Positions 1 through 12,318 of a stretch of 64,000 bases of DNA are shown here, one piece after another. Position 1 is the stretch's first letter. The number at the start of each line of letters is the position of its first letter. A program made the translations under genes and the position numbers. Source of the DNA: Poecilobothrus nobilitatus (Eukaryota; Arthropoda; Insecta; Diptera; Dolichopodidae); NCBI GenBank assembly GCA_947095535.1, contig OX352774.1:112781996-112845995 (forward strand). The letters are read 5' to 3'. The notes beneath the pieces were generated by a model, which did no database searches, was not told the origin of the DNA, and saw nothing but the letters and a program-made list of their open reading frames with translations.

Positions 1-589
1 TATCTAAAATAAAAAAAAATATAAAATCAAAACAAAACTAACTAAGATCGAAAACATGTTTTACGGAAAAAAACGACATTTCGTTTTTATTTCCTTATTA
101 TTACTTAAAATATACACGTATACATTCTTAAAATCCTTTTTTGTATGGTTTTAATAATTGGTGGTTTGGTAGAAAAGTTTTCTTCCATTTTCTTGTTCCT
201 ACAAAAAAAAAAACAAAAACAAAAAATAAATATTTCATTTTTTTACTTTAAATGGACAAAGGATATTTTTGTTGAATTTTAAATTTTGAGTGTTAAAATG
301 TGTAAAATTGAAAGAAAAAAAAAGGCAGGACATTTTTTTTTTTTTGTGATAATTATCAATTTTGGTTTTTACAAACTTCCAACTATGTATCTATTGTAAA
401 AAAAAGGGTTTTTGGAAAAGGAAAAAAAATTATCTATATCAAAGAAAGGGATAAAATGAATTGAAAATTGTAATTTTATTTATTGAAAAAAAAATTATAG
501 AATCTTATAAAATAACTTTGTTAAAAAATTTAGTTAAAAAAGTATAGTAGATACACTGGTAAACGTAATAATAGACTGGTAAACTGTTC
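1..589. other. AT-rich stretch without recognised features
   Basis: Composed mainly of A and T homopolymer runs. No motif, repeat or reading frame here can be supported. Confidence 0.6.
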
Positions 590-807
590 AATAGATAATT
601 TGAGAGGCCTCGGTAGCCCAGTGAGTAAGAGCGTATGAAATACGTTGTAAAAACCGTGGGAGTGTGGGTTCGAATTCCACACACGTCGTAAGAATATTTC
701 TCCCTTACAATATTTACAGCCACGCCTGAAAAAGAAAGGCGTTCACATTTATGTGTCAAAGAAATATACTAAAAAACAAAAAAACCAAAAAAAAATAGAT
801 AATTTGA
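590..807 (+). mobile_element. tRNA-derived SINE with 14-bp target-site duplication
   Basis: The element body is 604-793. Perfect direct repeats AATAGATAATTTGA at 590-603 and 794-807 mark its insertion. The head is tRNA-like: a polymerase III box A-like TAGCCCAGTGAG at 614-625 and a box B-like GGTTCGAATTCC at 667-678, the latter inside a pairing T-arm (GTGTGG/CCACAC). The tail CACATTTATGTG...AAATATACTA is followed by an A-rich run. This is the most complete of the copies in the window (the others are at 1891, 33448 and 45941). It would be transcribed by Pol III and mobilised by a LINE supplied in trans. The extra T in box B may weaken it. The lineage tRNA is not identified. Confidence 0.88.
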
Positions 808-907
808 ACATTTAAATTTAACTTATTAATTAGGGACTATGAATTTAAAATAAAAAATTCAAATAAACATCAAAAAAATTTGGGACAAGAGAGGAATATG
901 CAGAATT

Positions 908-1022
908 ATAGATACTTTTGATAGATAGATAGATAGATAATTTACTTTATTATTGTCATTAATGCCAATAACAAGTTTATAGGCACTTTTTCTTTCGGAT
1001 GTGGACCATAGATACTTTTGAT
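908..1022 (-). mobile_element. 85-bp, heavily 5'-truncated LINE 3' end
   Basis: The direct repeats ATAGATACTTTTGAT at 908-922 and 1008-1022 (15/15) bracket an 85-bp insert at 923-1007. On the minus strand the insert ends in (ATCT)n preceded by TAATAATAAAG. It contains the near-palindrome TTGGCATTAATGACAA, like the 3' stem-loop plus short-tandem tail of many insect LINEs. Only the extreme 3' UTR and possibly the last codons remain. The TSD is seen directly; the LINE assignment is inferred from the tail type. Confidence 0.72.
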
Positions 1023-1878
1023 TATGATAAAAATCAATGCTCCTCCCATTCCTTCCTTCTTTTATTCTAATAATAAAATATTTCTTCAAAATGTTAGCGA
1101 AATAATTTTTCAAATTAAGGTTTACATGTTATAGTAATATGAAAAAAGGAATAGCATGCCAAATAGAATCTTTCAAAAAAGTGGTTTTCCAAAATCAAAA
1201 TGGAGAAGCTCAAAAGCAATTAAAATAGAGTCCTTAAAAATTACTATATAAAGGACTCCAAAAGAATGAAGCCGTATTATTTTCAACAGTTGTATAATGC
1301 TAATCGACGTGAAAAATATTGAACTTAATCAACTATTTAAAATAGCTTTAAACGTTGTGTTAATTACAATTCTGCTTAAAATAGTAATTAGGAAATTCTA
1401 ATAGAATGTGGCTACTGCAGCTCTTAAATAATGTTATACGAGCCCCATAATCCCTCATAAATTGTAGAAGTAAAATAAAACCTAGAGTTTTTATTCTTTC
1501 ATTAGACTTTTTATCACCAATTTAAGAAAAATGCGGTAATTAACATTTTTCTTTCTTTGTTTACAACCAAAAGTGTGTTTTTGAATTTTCCTTAAAATAC
1601 AAAATATAGTGTAGTTTTTTTTTAGATCTTATCTTTAGAGTCATGAATTTCAAACATTTCAAAAAAGTAAAGTAATTTAAAAACGCCAAAATCGATATGG
1701 TTTCTGACTGCAATAATAATATTACGAAAATTGTATATAATACAAATATTATATCTATACATATTTTCCTATATTTTCTATCAATCAGGCATTGTTACTT
1801 CTAGATGTTACACTGAACCTAAAAATTATGTCGATACTTTTATGGGATAATATTGTTAAATTAAGAACGATCTCTAAC
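1023..1878. other. AT-rich stretch without recognised features
   Basis: No coding potential, RNA gene or repeat recognised. Confidence 0.5.
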
Positions 1879-2008
1879 ATAAGAAGTAGTAGGGAGCTTG
1901 GTGGCCTAGTGAGTAAGGGCGTATAAAATACGATGTTAACACCGAGGGAGTGTACCCGTCCACATTTATGTGGCAGAGAAATGTATTACAAAAAAAATAA
2001 GAAGTAGT
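1879..2008 (+). mobile_element. tRNA-derived SINE, internally deleted, 12-bp TSD
   Basis: Perfect 12-bp direct repeats ATAAGAAGTAGT at 1879-1890 and 1997-2008 delimit an insert at 1891-1996. It starts GGAGCTTGGTGGCCTAGTG, the intact 5' head with a good box A. It ends with the family tail CACATTTATGTGGCAGAG and an A-run. The segment from box B to the middle of the body is missing; the sequence goes directly from GAGGGAGTGT to ACCCGTCCACATTTATG. Since the TSD is perfect, the deletion may have been present in the template RNA or arisen during reverse transcription. Without box B this copy should be transcriptionally weak. Confidence 0.88.
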
Positions 2009-2320
2009 TCTATTTTATTGCATTCAGTTATTAACTGAATAAACTGGAAATATAAAATGAAAATATTTGCAGCAACTAATAAGTGATAATAATTAGACAC
2101 ATGTAGACAGATTCTAACGACGGCAACACTTATTATGTGAAAATATAGGGTTTGACTTTGTAAACTTTAATTCCATATCAATAATTACATTCATTTCGAA
2201 ATTCCATTTTCATTTTGTGACTCAATTTCTTATTAATATTAATTAAGTATTACCTAGTAATAGTCTATTAAAAATCTATCTAGTAAAAAATCTATTAATG
2301 CAGATAAATAATTTATTTTG

Positions 2321-2461
2321 ATGACATGTTATTATTTGAACGGATTAAACGACTACGTACTTGATTTAGTGGAAAAAGTGCTCGAAAATTGGGTTCATCG
2401 AATTCGTTTCTGCAAAAGAAGTCGTGGAGGCCATTTGAATGACGTTTTATTCAGAACTTAA
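2321..2461 (+). pseudogene. C-terminal remnant of a mariner/IS630-type transposase
   Basis: One open frame of 46 codons ends at the TAA at 2459-2461. Its last ~30 residues read LVEKVLENWVHRIRFCKRSR followed by GGHLNDVLFRT. This matches the C-terminal signature of insect mariner/IS630-superfamily transposases: a helix ending in ENW-x-x-R, a Cys, then (R)GGH-x-x-D-x-x-F-x-T at the stop. The DDE/D catalytic domain and the DNA-binding domain are absent: upstream the frame becomes AT-rich non-coding sequence. The flanks carry no clear terminal inverted repeat. The fragment is therefore a dead transposon remnant. The family follows from the terminal motif only, so the exact subfamily (DD34D or DD37E/D) is not assigned. 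Confidence 0.72.
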
Positions 2462-4458
2462 TTATATCACATTAAATTGTACACAATGTGTTGTACTTCA
2501 CATTAAATAAAAAACATTTGAATTTTCTTAACAATTAGTGTGTTTTTTTTTGAAAAGAAATCATATCACTCAAATTGGAAAACCCATTACAGTTTAGAGA
2601 GTTATTACAGAATAATTCTAATCATAAATTTTCAAATATTTTGCCTTTTAAAGTGGGAGGGAATAGGTACAATAATTTATTGTGATGTAGCTTTTAGTAT
2701 ATCTGCAACACATTTTACTTTTCTCAAATTTCTCGTATTAGGCGTTTAAAAAATGCGCAATGCCAACAATTTTAAGATTTGAATAATTGAAGTTTCTCAT
2801 AAAGGTAAATAAATTTGAATAAATATAGTTTTGATGATTTTTTTTTTACTAAGAAACTAAGAATAAAAGGAATTTGGGAAATATGGAAGGTTTCTTGATG
2901 TTGGAAGGAATGTTTAGAACAAAAATGTTGATGTCCTTCTTGAATTTAACAATATTGTATAAATTATCGTTGGAAACTTTTAAGAATATTTCCGGTGGAA
3001 AGCTGTCTCACATTTACGCTGCACACATCACAAACGAATATTCATGTAAGGAACTGTGACATCTGGGGATTTATAAGTTGTAAGGGTTAGCTGGGTAGAG
3101 ATTCCCTGATTTCTTTCATTTGAAAAACTATCTATAGAATTAGAGTTATAACCATATTTGAGTAATAGGTTTTTTCTGACCTTGAAGGTTTTTATTTAAC
3201 AACGAGTATATACAATTTCATTACTTTTTTTTAAATATTTGCCTCAAACGAATGGATGCTAATAAAATATTTTAAAAATATAAATAACAATTTATTATGT
3301 AACATTTTATTAAAAACTTCATTCCATATTATAATTATGTTTCCTCATAATGTTTAATTCGACATGATATTTAATTTAATCGCCTTTCCAAACAATATTA
3401 AAGATAAATGATTTTAATTATTTTAAACTTAAAAACGTCCATTACTTATGAAAAAAAAAAAATGGTTATTTATTTTGGCATTTTAATTTTGTGTAGTTTT
3501 TCTCGATAAAAAGAAAATTAGATAGAAAATTTGCTTATCTTGTTCAACCTTGTATAAAATAAAATTATATAAAATTAATCTGTTCCAAATGACATCTATT
3601 AAAAAGTTTTAATTGATGACCTTCCTTACATTTTTAACAGTTTTTTTTTTGTTTTTTTTTTTACCTGTAAATCGTAAATAAAATAAAAGATAACAATAAA
3701 ACATCGCTATTTCGCTTCTTTTTTTTTTTATAATTCTTTAATTTATTTTTTTGTGTGTTCTTGAAATATTTTTTTTTGTGTCATTCATCTTTTTGTCAAG
3801 ATAAGAAGTTTTTCTACAACATTTTATTTATTTCCACGATAAACTTTACCGTTTCCTATTAGAAAAATTTAAATGTCATATAGAATTAAAAACCTAAGGA
3901 TATCAAAAGGTTAAAATTATTTCGTTTTCCCTAAATATTTTATATAAGAATTTGAAAAAAAAAAATATATATATATATAAAATATAAATTAGAACTATCA
4001 AGGTAAGGCATATACATTTTTAGTTTTTAAACTTGTTAAGTCGATATAAAATTAAATTAAATTTATTGTAATCTGATAAAAATATAAAAGTTTAAATATT
4101 TATACGCATGCTGATTTTTTTATTGAGCCAGGCTTCGTTATAATGAGATTTGTTATTTAGTGTAGGTAATACTTTAAAAATAAAATTGTTTGCTCCTAAC
4201 TCTTAGTATGACCGCTGTAGAAAAATACATAATTATTTTTTTGTCCGTTGTTATATTGTACTTATATATTTTTATTAAGGTTAAATTTCAACCCTTTGAA
4301 ACCTACTTGTATCACCCGTAAAGTTTAGTCAAATGTTATAGGAAACAGTAGTCTTTGACGCATATAAAACGATACCTACTTATATTAAACTCCACATACT
4401 ATAGTACCTACTTATTGTTGAATATTGCTGAATATTCCCAGAATCTTGAATCCATTCC
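2462..4458. other. AT-rich stretch without recognised features
   Basis: Mostly A/T runs and (TA)n such as at 3966-3980. A patch at about 2980-3110 is less AT-rich but has no recognisable product. I see no gene. Confidence 0.5.
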
Positions 4459-4605
4459 TAAAGTATACTTTAAATTATCCCAATAAGCTAAAATACAGCA
4501 ATACAGCGTACTCCAATTCATTCCTAGCATGTCCTAAACAATTTAAAGTATACTTTCAATTGTCCCAATATGATCAAAATATGGATAGCAATATAACATA
4601 CTTAT
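4459..4605 (+). repeat. Degenerate 85-bp tandem duplication
   Basis: A block starting TAAAGTATACTTT at 4459 recurs at 4544 with substitutions (TTATCCCAATA versus TTGTCCCAATA), giving an 85-bp offset. It is an old two-unit tandem repeat and is not coding. Confidence 0.6.
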
Positions 4606-7229
4606 GATTTAAATTTAGTATAAAAGATGACAGTAAAAATGTACCATTAACCTTTACCATTAATTCTTACCATATTAAAATTTTTTAACGCCTATCATTA
4701 CAAAGACTTTTGAAGAACCTTAAAAATGTTTATCGGTCATATACAAAGAGATTTTCACTTAAGCTTTTTTAAATATTCACCAATGAACACGGAGTTCTAA
4801 ACCATTTTAATTATGTTATCTGGTAAACATGTTCGGGTGAATTAATGCAAGATTTTTTAAATGACCAACTAGTTCATGATTTTTTAAAATGACCACTAGT
4901 TCAATTAGTGACCACTAGTGAGTGCCTGGAATTTAAAGTGTTATTAAATTATAAAAAAAAATATTTTGGGAAGTAGTTTCGTAAATATTTGTAAACATTT
5001 TCGTTCAAACATTTTGTTTCAAATTGGTAAACAATTTTATTCAAGAACAAATTTGATTGGCTATAATCATCTACTAACAATACAAAATAATTTTAATTTT
5101 AATTTGTATTGAAAAGTTTACTTTTTCAAGTGCTGTTCCATTTTTCTACTTTAAAATTCATTATATTGAAATTACTTTCGTCGTCCTTTTTTCATTCTTC
5201 AATAGTTAAAAAATATCCTGCTTCTATATTGTTTTTTATTTCACCTAAAATTATTGTTTTTGTTTTAATAAGTTAAAAAGAATTCTCAAGAGTTTTAAAA
5301 TAATCCTTTTGGGTATGACTTCTTCACTTCAATTTTAATAGGAAAACTTTTTTCCTCTCCTTCATATTTAAAATATTATGTTTATATATTATAATTTATT
5401 TACATAACAAAATAGAATTTTAAAATAAAAATCAGTTTTTCCTCTTTCGAAAAAATATAGTCTTATTATAAAATCCGGAACATTTTAGTTAAAAATAGGT
5501 ACCCTTAAGAATTTAAAAAAATTTTTGTAAGTATAGGTAACTAATATTATATAAAACCAATGGTTATCAGCGTCCACTGTAGTGAAAATTAATAGAAAAA
5601 TTATCTAACAGAAGGAATCTGTTCTTAAGAGTTCTTGAAATTCTTTTGTGTCTAGAATTATTCTAAAATGCATTTTGAGGGAATTAGGTTTTAAAGAGCT
5701 TCCTATTTTGGATTATGGATGAATATATTCTAAGTTTATTCCAATGATAACAATTGGGTTTGATCTGACTTTTTGTTAATATGGTCATTATGTTAAAATT
5801 GCATTGTCGGGAACTATGAAATGGGTTGCTCGTTCCATAAGTTTTTTTGAAGCTATAATTATATCAATATAGCTCTCATAATGGCACTATTAACATATTA
5901 TACTAAACTAAAATCTGAGTTATTAAACTTTTACCTGTTATGTTAGTATCTAATCTAGATTTTTCTTTTAAAAACCTAACATTATAAATTGTTTCTGTGG
6001 TAACTACAATAAATTTTCTAGATGCAAAATATTGCTTATAATATAAAATTTAATTTCGTCAACTCAAATAGTTCGCAGTTTTAAAAACGATGTAAATCGA
6101 GTTATCCCTAATGAAACCTTTATTGTGACTGTCTTTCATCGTATTCGGAGATTTAATTTAATAATTCTTAACTTCAGTTTTTCAATATTATGAAACATTT
6201 GATTTGAAAAATTATTAAATTTTATAAAATACGAGTTTTGACTGTGGAGATATTTAACATTTACCTAAGTGTATATACTATTTTACTATCACTGAGAAAC
6301 CCGTTATTTTTATATTTAGAAAATTAAACTCACCTCATTTGAGGTTAAATCATTCGAAAGTAATTTTTATTTTTTTGTTTTCTTAAACTCAAGGTAGTTT
6401 AGAACATCCTTTAATATTATTATGTATATAACAATAAGTTGGTATATAATAAATAATATGTAAATATATTGTATATAATATCTATTAAATCTTAACGTTA
6501 CTGTACATAAAATATAAGAAGAAAAAAAAAAAAAAACAAATTAAATACTCAATCCAGTATAAATTGAGGAAGTTCGCTTCTTTGAATACAAAATGGGAAA
6601 ATTGAATGAGTTGAGTGATGGTTTAAATGGAAATTTTACGATTCGTTTCACTTTCTGGTATTTACTTGAACTTATATTAATATATTGTATAAGTATATAT
6701 CCAACTATTCTATACGGTTATACGTCTTATAAATACATGTTATAATATATAGGTATATTATAATATTTATTAAAAAACAAGTAATGATCAGTAAAAAAAA
6801 AAAGGAGGATTTCTTTTAAGATGATGCACTAAATAAACCAGGCTGATTGATGGGTTCTATTATGACTTATTTTTGTTTTTTAAAACATTCAATGTATTGG
6901 ATTAAAGGACTTTTTAATTTTGATGGATTGATTGTGAAGTGTTTAATAAATAAAAAATATTTTGTTTTTTAGTCTTAAGTTTACTTTCAAAAAATAAAAA
7001 GCGATTATCTAATAATGGTTAATATTATTATTTTCAAAATTAATTTAAAAATATTCGCATAACGTACCTATATTTTCTATAAATATCCAGAAAAACTATA
7101 GTTCAAAAGAAAATCCAACAAAATTATTTTATTTTTCAAAATATCCCTCCAAATTTTTCTACCTATCCCCAATAATCCCAATTTTCCTAATTCCAATTTC
7201 CCCAATCATCTTTTCCACAACCCTATCCA
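4606..7229. other. AT-rich stretch; short direct repeats only
   Basis: At 4852-4915 two ~27-bp units (TTTTTTAAATGACCA/TTTTTTAAAATGACCA) sit beside repeated CACTAGT. Otherwise I see no gene, RNA or known transposon end. Confidence 0.45.
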
Positions 7230-7390
7230 CAAAACCAAACTGTACATTTGTATTAAAGGTTCCATTTTAAAGTTTGGTTTTAAAAGTGGAGTGGTTTTGG
7301 TTGGTTAATGTCCAACAGTACCCTGAGGAACCACGTGCAGTTCCTTTTGGTGGCTTTCCAGTTTTCCATCAACCCTCGTAAAAAAAAAAA
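7230..7390 (+). mobile_element. SINE-like 3' tail with poly(A)
   Basis: The block from about 7235 (AAACTGTACATTTGTATT) to the A-run at 7380-7390 is closely repeated at 25215-25380. Both copies end in a conserved domain (CACGTGCAGTTCC, CTTGGTG or TTTGGTG, TTTTCCA-CAACC) followed directly by poly(A). The same 3' domain, more diverged, ends the tRNA-headed SINE on the minus strand at 40832-41362. No Pol III box is visible here, so this is a 5'-incomplete SINE or a non-LTR tail. Confidence 0.6.
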
Positions 7391-7617
7391 TTAACATTAA
7401 ATTGCCCTTTGACTCCGTTTTTATAACCATAGCTTGGACAGGTTGTATAAATAAAATTTATTTTTAAAACGCAATTAATTGAGAGCTCAAAACTTGTAAA
7501 AACTTATTTAAAATTAGCTTTTCCTCATTTGTTAATAAAAACTTTTATGCCTACATTATATAAAAACGTAAAAAAAGCAAAAGATTTGAAGATTCAAAAG
7601 ATAAGATTAGATTCAAA

Positions 7618-7870
7618 AGATAGAGACATAAATTTAACGGAAAGGAACATCATTGAAAAATTTAAAGGTTCTATCTTTGTTGGTTTTCGAAATAATCTCG
7701 TTTGCCCCGGAATCATTCGGTAGCTTCCAGAAACCGAAACCATGGACCGATTTTGTCGAGATTCGAAATTAGCCTTCCTTTCGTAATTAGTAACCTACAA
7801 TATAAATTTCATCAAGTTAGCTTTACTAGTTTTTGAGTTATCGTGCGAACGGACGGACGAACGGACAACG
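7618..7870 (+). mobile_element. Helentron B remnant (DINE-1-like)
   Basis: This stretch is a diverged single copy of the reverse complement of 13970-14240. It holds one 146-bp array-type unit (AAGGTTCTATCTTTGTTGG), then the conserved GAGTTATCGTGCG module and GGACGGACGAACGGAC. Both termini are lost. It shows the single-unit state before array expansion and lacks the 18-bp palindrome seen at 14130-14172. Confidence 0.8.
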
Positions 7871-9203
7871 TTAATTGTCTTTAAAATCAAAGTTAGAATT
7901 GTAAACCGCAATTGTTATGATTCACTTAAAAAATGTTTAAGAGTGAATTTCGCATATTATAATATCTCTGAAGATAGTTAGATGCTTAATTTCCGGAAAT
8001 TGAAATAATGATACCGTTTACATAAACAACAACGATTTAACTTTGTATAATGTGTAACAGAAAGAGTAAAAAATGTAAAATACTTTGACCAAATTAAAAT
8101 GGTCTGACAATAGAAGACGGTTACATCTGTATACGAGTACAATACAATGCCCAACAGCAGAAAACCTACCTATCAAAAATGTTTATAATCGTTGTATAAT
8201 CAAGAAATATTTTATTGAAATGTTCGGTATTTTTAAAAAAAGGACAACAATATTTTCAATTAATTTCCTTTTTTTTTAAAAAATCATTTTACCACAATTA
8301 TAAAATCGATATGCTCAAAAAAGAACTTACTAAATTTGTTATTTTTGAAATAAAATATTCGCCCGCAACCATGGCACAACGTGTATGTTTTTTTTTTTTC
8401 CACTTTTTCTTTTAATTTATTTTGTTATTTAGAAAATTTACTAATGTTCACTAATTGAATACATTACTATTTTCATAGATATGCATTTATATATCTAGTA
8501 CTATAGATGTTTTAATATTATAGTCAGTATCTAAAATTAGTTGTCCATTTCCCGATTTTAATATTGTCATTATTTCCATTCGAAATATTCCTATAAGGGA
8601 TGAATATAAATAGATATTATATAATATGTATGTATATAAAATATGTGCTTTTCCTTTCATTTTTCAATATATTTCTATTGGTTTTTCATTTCTATTTTTA
8701 ACTTTTTGAATACTAAAAAAGAAAAATTATTTTCGTTTTTGTTTTTTTGTTTTTTATATTTCGATATTCCGCTAAAGGTTTTTTAGGTTTCTATAATATA
8801 ATGGAATTCTATTTTGAATTTTAAAGAATGTGGTAGCAGTTTGGGAAAATAAAACATTTATATTCAGAATTAAATTTTTCAAAAACACTAGAGTAAAGTA
8901 TAATGAAAAAAAAAAAACAAAAAAAAAAATTAATTAGTCCGATTATAATATTGTTTCCATTGTTTTATTGAAGAGGAGAGTAAAATAAATTTTTCAATGT
9001 AATGAATTAACAATAATTGAATAGATAATTTGAAAATACCAGCCACAAAATGTGTTGTAAAAATATTGATATACAAAACTTTAGATATACAAAAACTAAC
9101 ATACGATCCTATATTATATTAATTAGGATGATTGTATAGCTATATTATATTTAAAATAGAAAAAGAATTTTTCTATTCTTTATAATATTATAATCATTTA
9201 AAC
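7871..9203. other. AT-rich stretch without recognised features
   Basis: Homopolymer-rich sequence; no supported gene or repeat boundary. Confidence 0.5.
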
Positions 9204-9300
9204 TTAGACTCCAACTAATGGTGTAGTGGTTAAGTCACCTAACTTTAATTAGTTCAACCCTGAATTTCAAAAGCCTGGTTCAAGTCCTCGATATTTAAAT
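9204..9300 (+). mobile_element. tRNA-like head of a second SINE family
   Basis: Box A-like TGGTGTAGTGG at 9219-9229 and box B GGTTCAAGTCC at 9277-9287 have normal tRNA spacing. The 5' start GACTCC and the stretch GTAGTGGTTAAGTC match the head of the minus-strand SINE at 41290-41362, so this is a SINE head and not a working tRNA gene: the acceptor and anticodon arms do not pair well. The body downstream is AT-rich and its 3' end could not be placed. Confidence 0.65.
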
Positions 9301-11738
9301 CTAAAGTTAAAATATTGTATCCAAACCTCGGTCAGATCATATCAAATATTAATAGACTTAATTTAAATTGTAATGTGTAATTTATATCATAAAAATATTA
9401 ATATCGTAATACATACATAATAAATAAAATAAATAATTCTTGTCTAAGATAATAGATGGCACGCATGTTCTTTAATCTTACTCAGTAGCTACAACGGGAT
9501 AATTTAACAGTTTAGTGAAAATAATAATTGTATAGGAACTGAAGCTTTGTCTTAAATTAAAAATATACGATTTAGAAGATGCCCTATACTTCTTAAAGGA
9601 GTTGGAAGAAAATCAGAAAAACAAATTTCAACTTATATAATTGAACATAAAAGGGTTATTAGTATGTCCGTTACATAGGAAATTAACTGACAAAGAAAAT
9701 ATAAAACACTAGGTACTTAAAGTCATGAGAAAGAATTTCAAGTCTACAATAATACTGATGTTAAATCATTAATACATTGAGTCCCATCCTCACATGTGAA
9801 CATTGAACATTAATTAAAAACTTGCGTTAAGTCTTGACAGACGAGAAACTTAAAGCAAGTTTGTTTTTATGTTCACAGGTAAACACGAGATGTTGAAGTG
9901 ATGATACACGTAAGACTAAATGTGTTAACTGGAAGAAAAGTAAAGTCATCAGATAAGCCTTCTAAATATAGTGATCCTGATTAGTTAAAAGAGGACATAT
10001 TATTATCTATATATAGATAATTTATTTACAGTTAATTTTAAAGTGCTTATTATACGATAGGTTCATCGATGGTTAAATTAATTTATAACGCGGCTGTTAT
10101 ACAATCACTGTATTGTACATTTGATATAATTGTCAATAGTTGAGGCAATATTTAGCTGTTGAATGGTTCGAATTTTCAACTGCCTATTTCAAGCAATTTA
10201 AATTTATTTGATATTATAGTTTTATATTGTTTAAAAAATTCTGATTTCATTCTGTTTACCACTATTGGTTCCTTAAGAATACTGAGGACATCAACTTCTC
10301 GACATCAATACAATAATTGACACTTTCAAAATTAAAAAATATTTATAGTTTTATATTAAATTTTACAAAATATGAGTATAATACAAAAAAAAATTTTTTA
10401 TTTTCCCTATTTGTTGATTTTTTAATAAAAAGGAAAGACAAAGGGGGTAATAGTATTATCAATCAGGGAAGAAGAATATGCTATAAATGAGTCTTCTATT
10501 TTCTTTAGACTATTGTAACTCTCCAAAATAAATTGCCTCAACTTTATTAAGGCGTGTAAATATTGAAAGATAAATCCTAACGCTTATTAGAATGATAGAC
10601 TTCTTCTGAGTCTGGCATACGCCTACACATTTACAAAAAAAAAAAATGTTTTTTTTGTTCCAATTTATTTTAGTCAAAAAAAAGATAGACATTTTACAAT
10701 AATATATAATATTAAAATGTAATTAGTTCAAATGTTATTGACATTAATTATATGCTTTATTTCATAAATTTCCATTTAAAAGAAAAATAATAATGAACTG
10801 CTGCCCTATTTACCAACTACTTAATGTATATAGATAAAAAGCTATTATTTTAGGTAACTTTGTAATAATAAGGGTACTAATTTCTATTTGTTTGTGTTTT
10901 GTTAAGTCCTATGGTGTTTTAAATATTTTTTTTTTTTTTTTAATTTTGAATTTTTTAAATTAATTTTTCTATAGTAGATATAAAATTTTCTATTTTATTT
11001 TTGATTTCCTTTTACTGCAAAATAGAAAAAAAAAAAAAATAAGATCACGAAATATTATTATCCTGTTGTAGTACAAGTAACCTATTTTTGGATTTTCTTT
11101 TACTTTTTTTTTCATACATTATAAAAAATCAAAAAAAAAAGAAAAAACAAATTTTTAATTTTATAATGGAAGGAAAAAGCAAGTCAAAAACAAATTTATA
11201 ATATTCTGCCTTTTATTATATAAACATTAAAAGACTTTAATTAAAATTTATATTCATAATGATAAATAAAAGGGAATATTAACATTCAAAACAAAAAAAA
11301 AACAAAAAAAAAATAAGAAAGGAAATTTTAAAATTATATTTAAATATTAATGTAAGGGATAAAAGGAACAAAAAGGACGTATTATAGAAAAACAATTTTT
11401 TTTTTAATTTGCCTTTATTTTGGCTTTTTTTTTATCCTTAAAAATAAAATCTATACGCAAAATAAATAGAATAAAGATTAAAAGAAGTGTGTACAGCTTT
11501 TTAAAAATTAAAATCATAATCAAAATTAAAATTCTCAACAAAATTTAACGCCATCAATTAAAAAAAGTATCAAAAAAAACAAATCAAGAAAATAAATTTT
11601 CTATACAGAAAACAATATTATATTTATTTATAAATCGGCTTTGAAGAAATATTAATAATTATTTTTGTTAGATTTTTCTCTGCGAAATAACCCCCAATGA
11701 AATAAGAACTCGAATAATTATTTACAAATTTCGTGTTT
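9301..11738. other. AT-rich stretch without recognised features
   Basis: No coding region or known repeat found. A few ~60-codon open frames occur at chance level for this composition. Confidence 0.5.
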
Positions 11739-12318
11739 ATACCCGTATGTACTATGTTCAAGTCGATTAAGCCATGTACTTCCGTCCGCACGATAACTCA
11801 AAAAATAAAAGAGCTAGGATTCTGACGTTTTTTTTACGTCACTTGCAAAATTGTTAGTTTCGCTATTTAAATCCAAAATGTTCGGCCGCCAGGTTCGAGT
11901 AGCTACCATACAACTTCGCTCTTTATATGGAAATAATTCAGTAACTATTGAAGCTATTATAGGTATCAGAAATTTTACAAAATGGTGTCGAGTTACAGGC
12001 TAATAACTTCTGAAAATTTGGTTGGGCTAGAACTGTAGGTTCGGGATATGTGCACTTCTTGGAACTTTGTGAAGTTAAGCGTCTGAAATCTTACAAAAGA
12101 TGATACGGACAGTAACTTCTGTAAAATTTGGTTCTGCTAGTGCAATAGGTTCGGGTAGCTGTTATACAACTTCACAATTTACAAAAATATATCTCGGTTA
12201 TAGTTAACGTCGGTACTAAAACATCTGAAATTTTTTAATAGATGATCAAGTTTTATAGAAACAGGATATCTTACGTTCATACGGTTATCCCAGTCTACTA
12301 CACTCTTCCTCGTTTTTA
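11739..12318 (-). mobile_element. Helentron A, short reversed copy (DINE-1-like)
   Basis: On the minus strand it runs from the GAGGAAGAGTG terminus (about 12318) to the TACCCG terminus (11740). The terminal hairpin is near AGTAGACTGG, the subterminal motif is degraded to ATAACCGTATGAAC, and there are fewer body units than in the 16.7 kb copy. The GAGTTATCGTGCGGACGG module and TGGCTTAATCGACT follow. The microsatellite is reduced to GGACGGA. It has no coding capacity. Confidence 0.85.

Noticed and set aside
604..690. Functional tRNA gene
   Set aside because: Boxes A and B are present, but the arms do not fold as a tRNA and the unit is followed by a SINE body bounded by a TSD. The same applies to 9204-9300 and 41290-41362.
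505..759. 84-codon minus-strand frame
   Set aside because: It is the reverse strand of the SINE at 604-793; the similar frame at 45870-46085 is likewise a SINE shadow.
859..1113. 84-codon minus-strand frame
   Set aside because: Crosses the TSD-bounded LINE insert and AT-rich flanks; composite of unrelated sequence.
9020..9033. Exact match to the 14-bp TSD of the first SINE, followed by TGTTGTAAAAAT
   Set aside because: Could be a decayed copy, but no SINE head or tail can be followed; AT-rich coincidence is possible.
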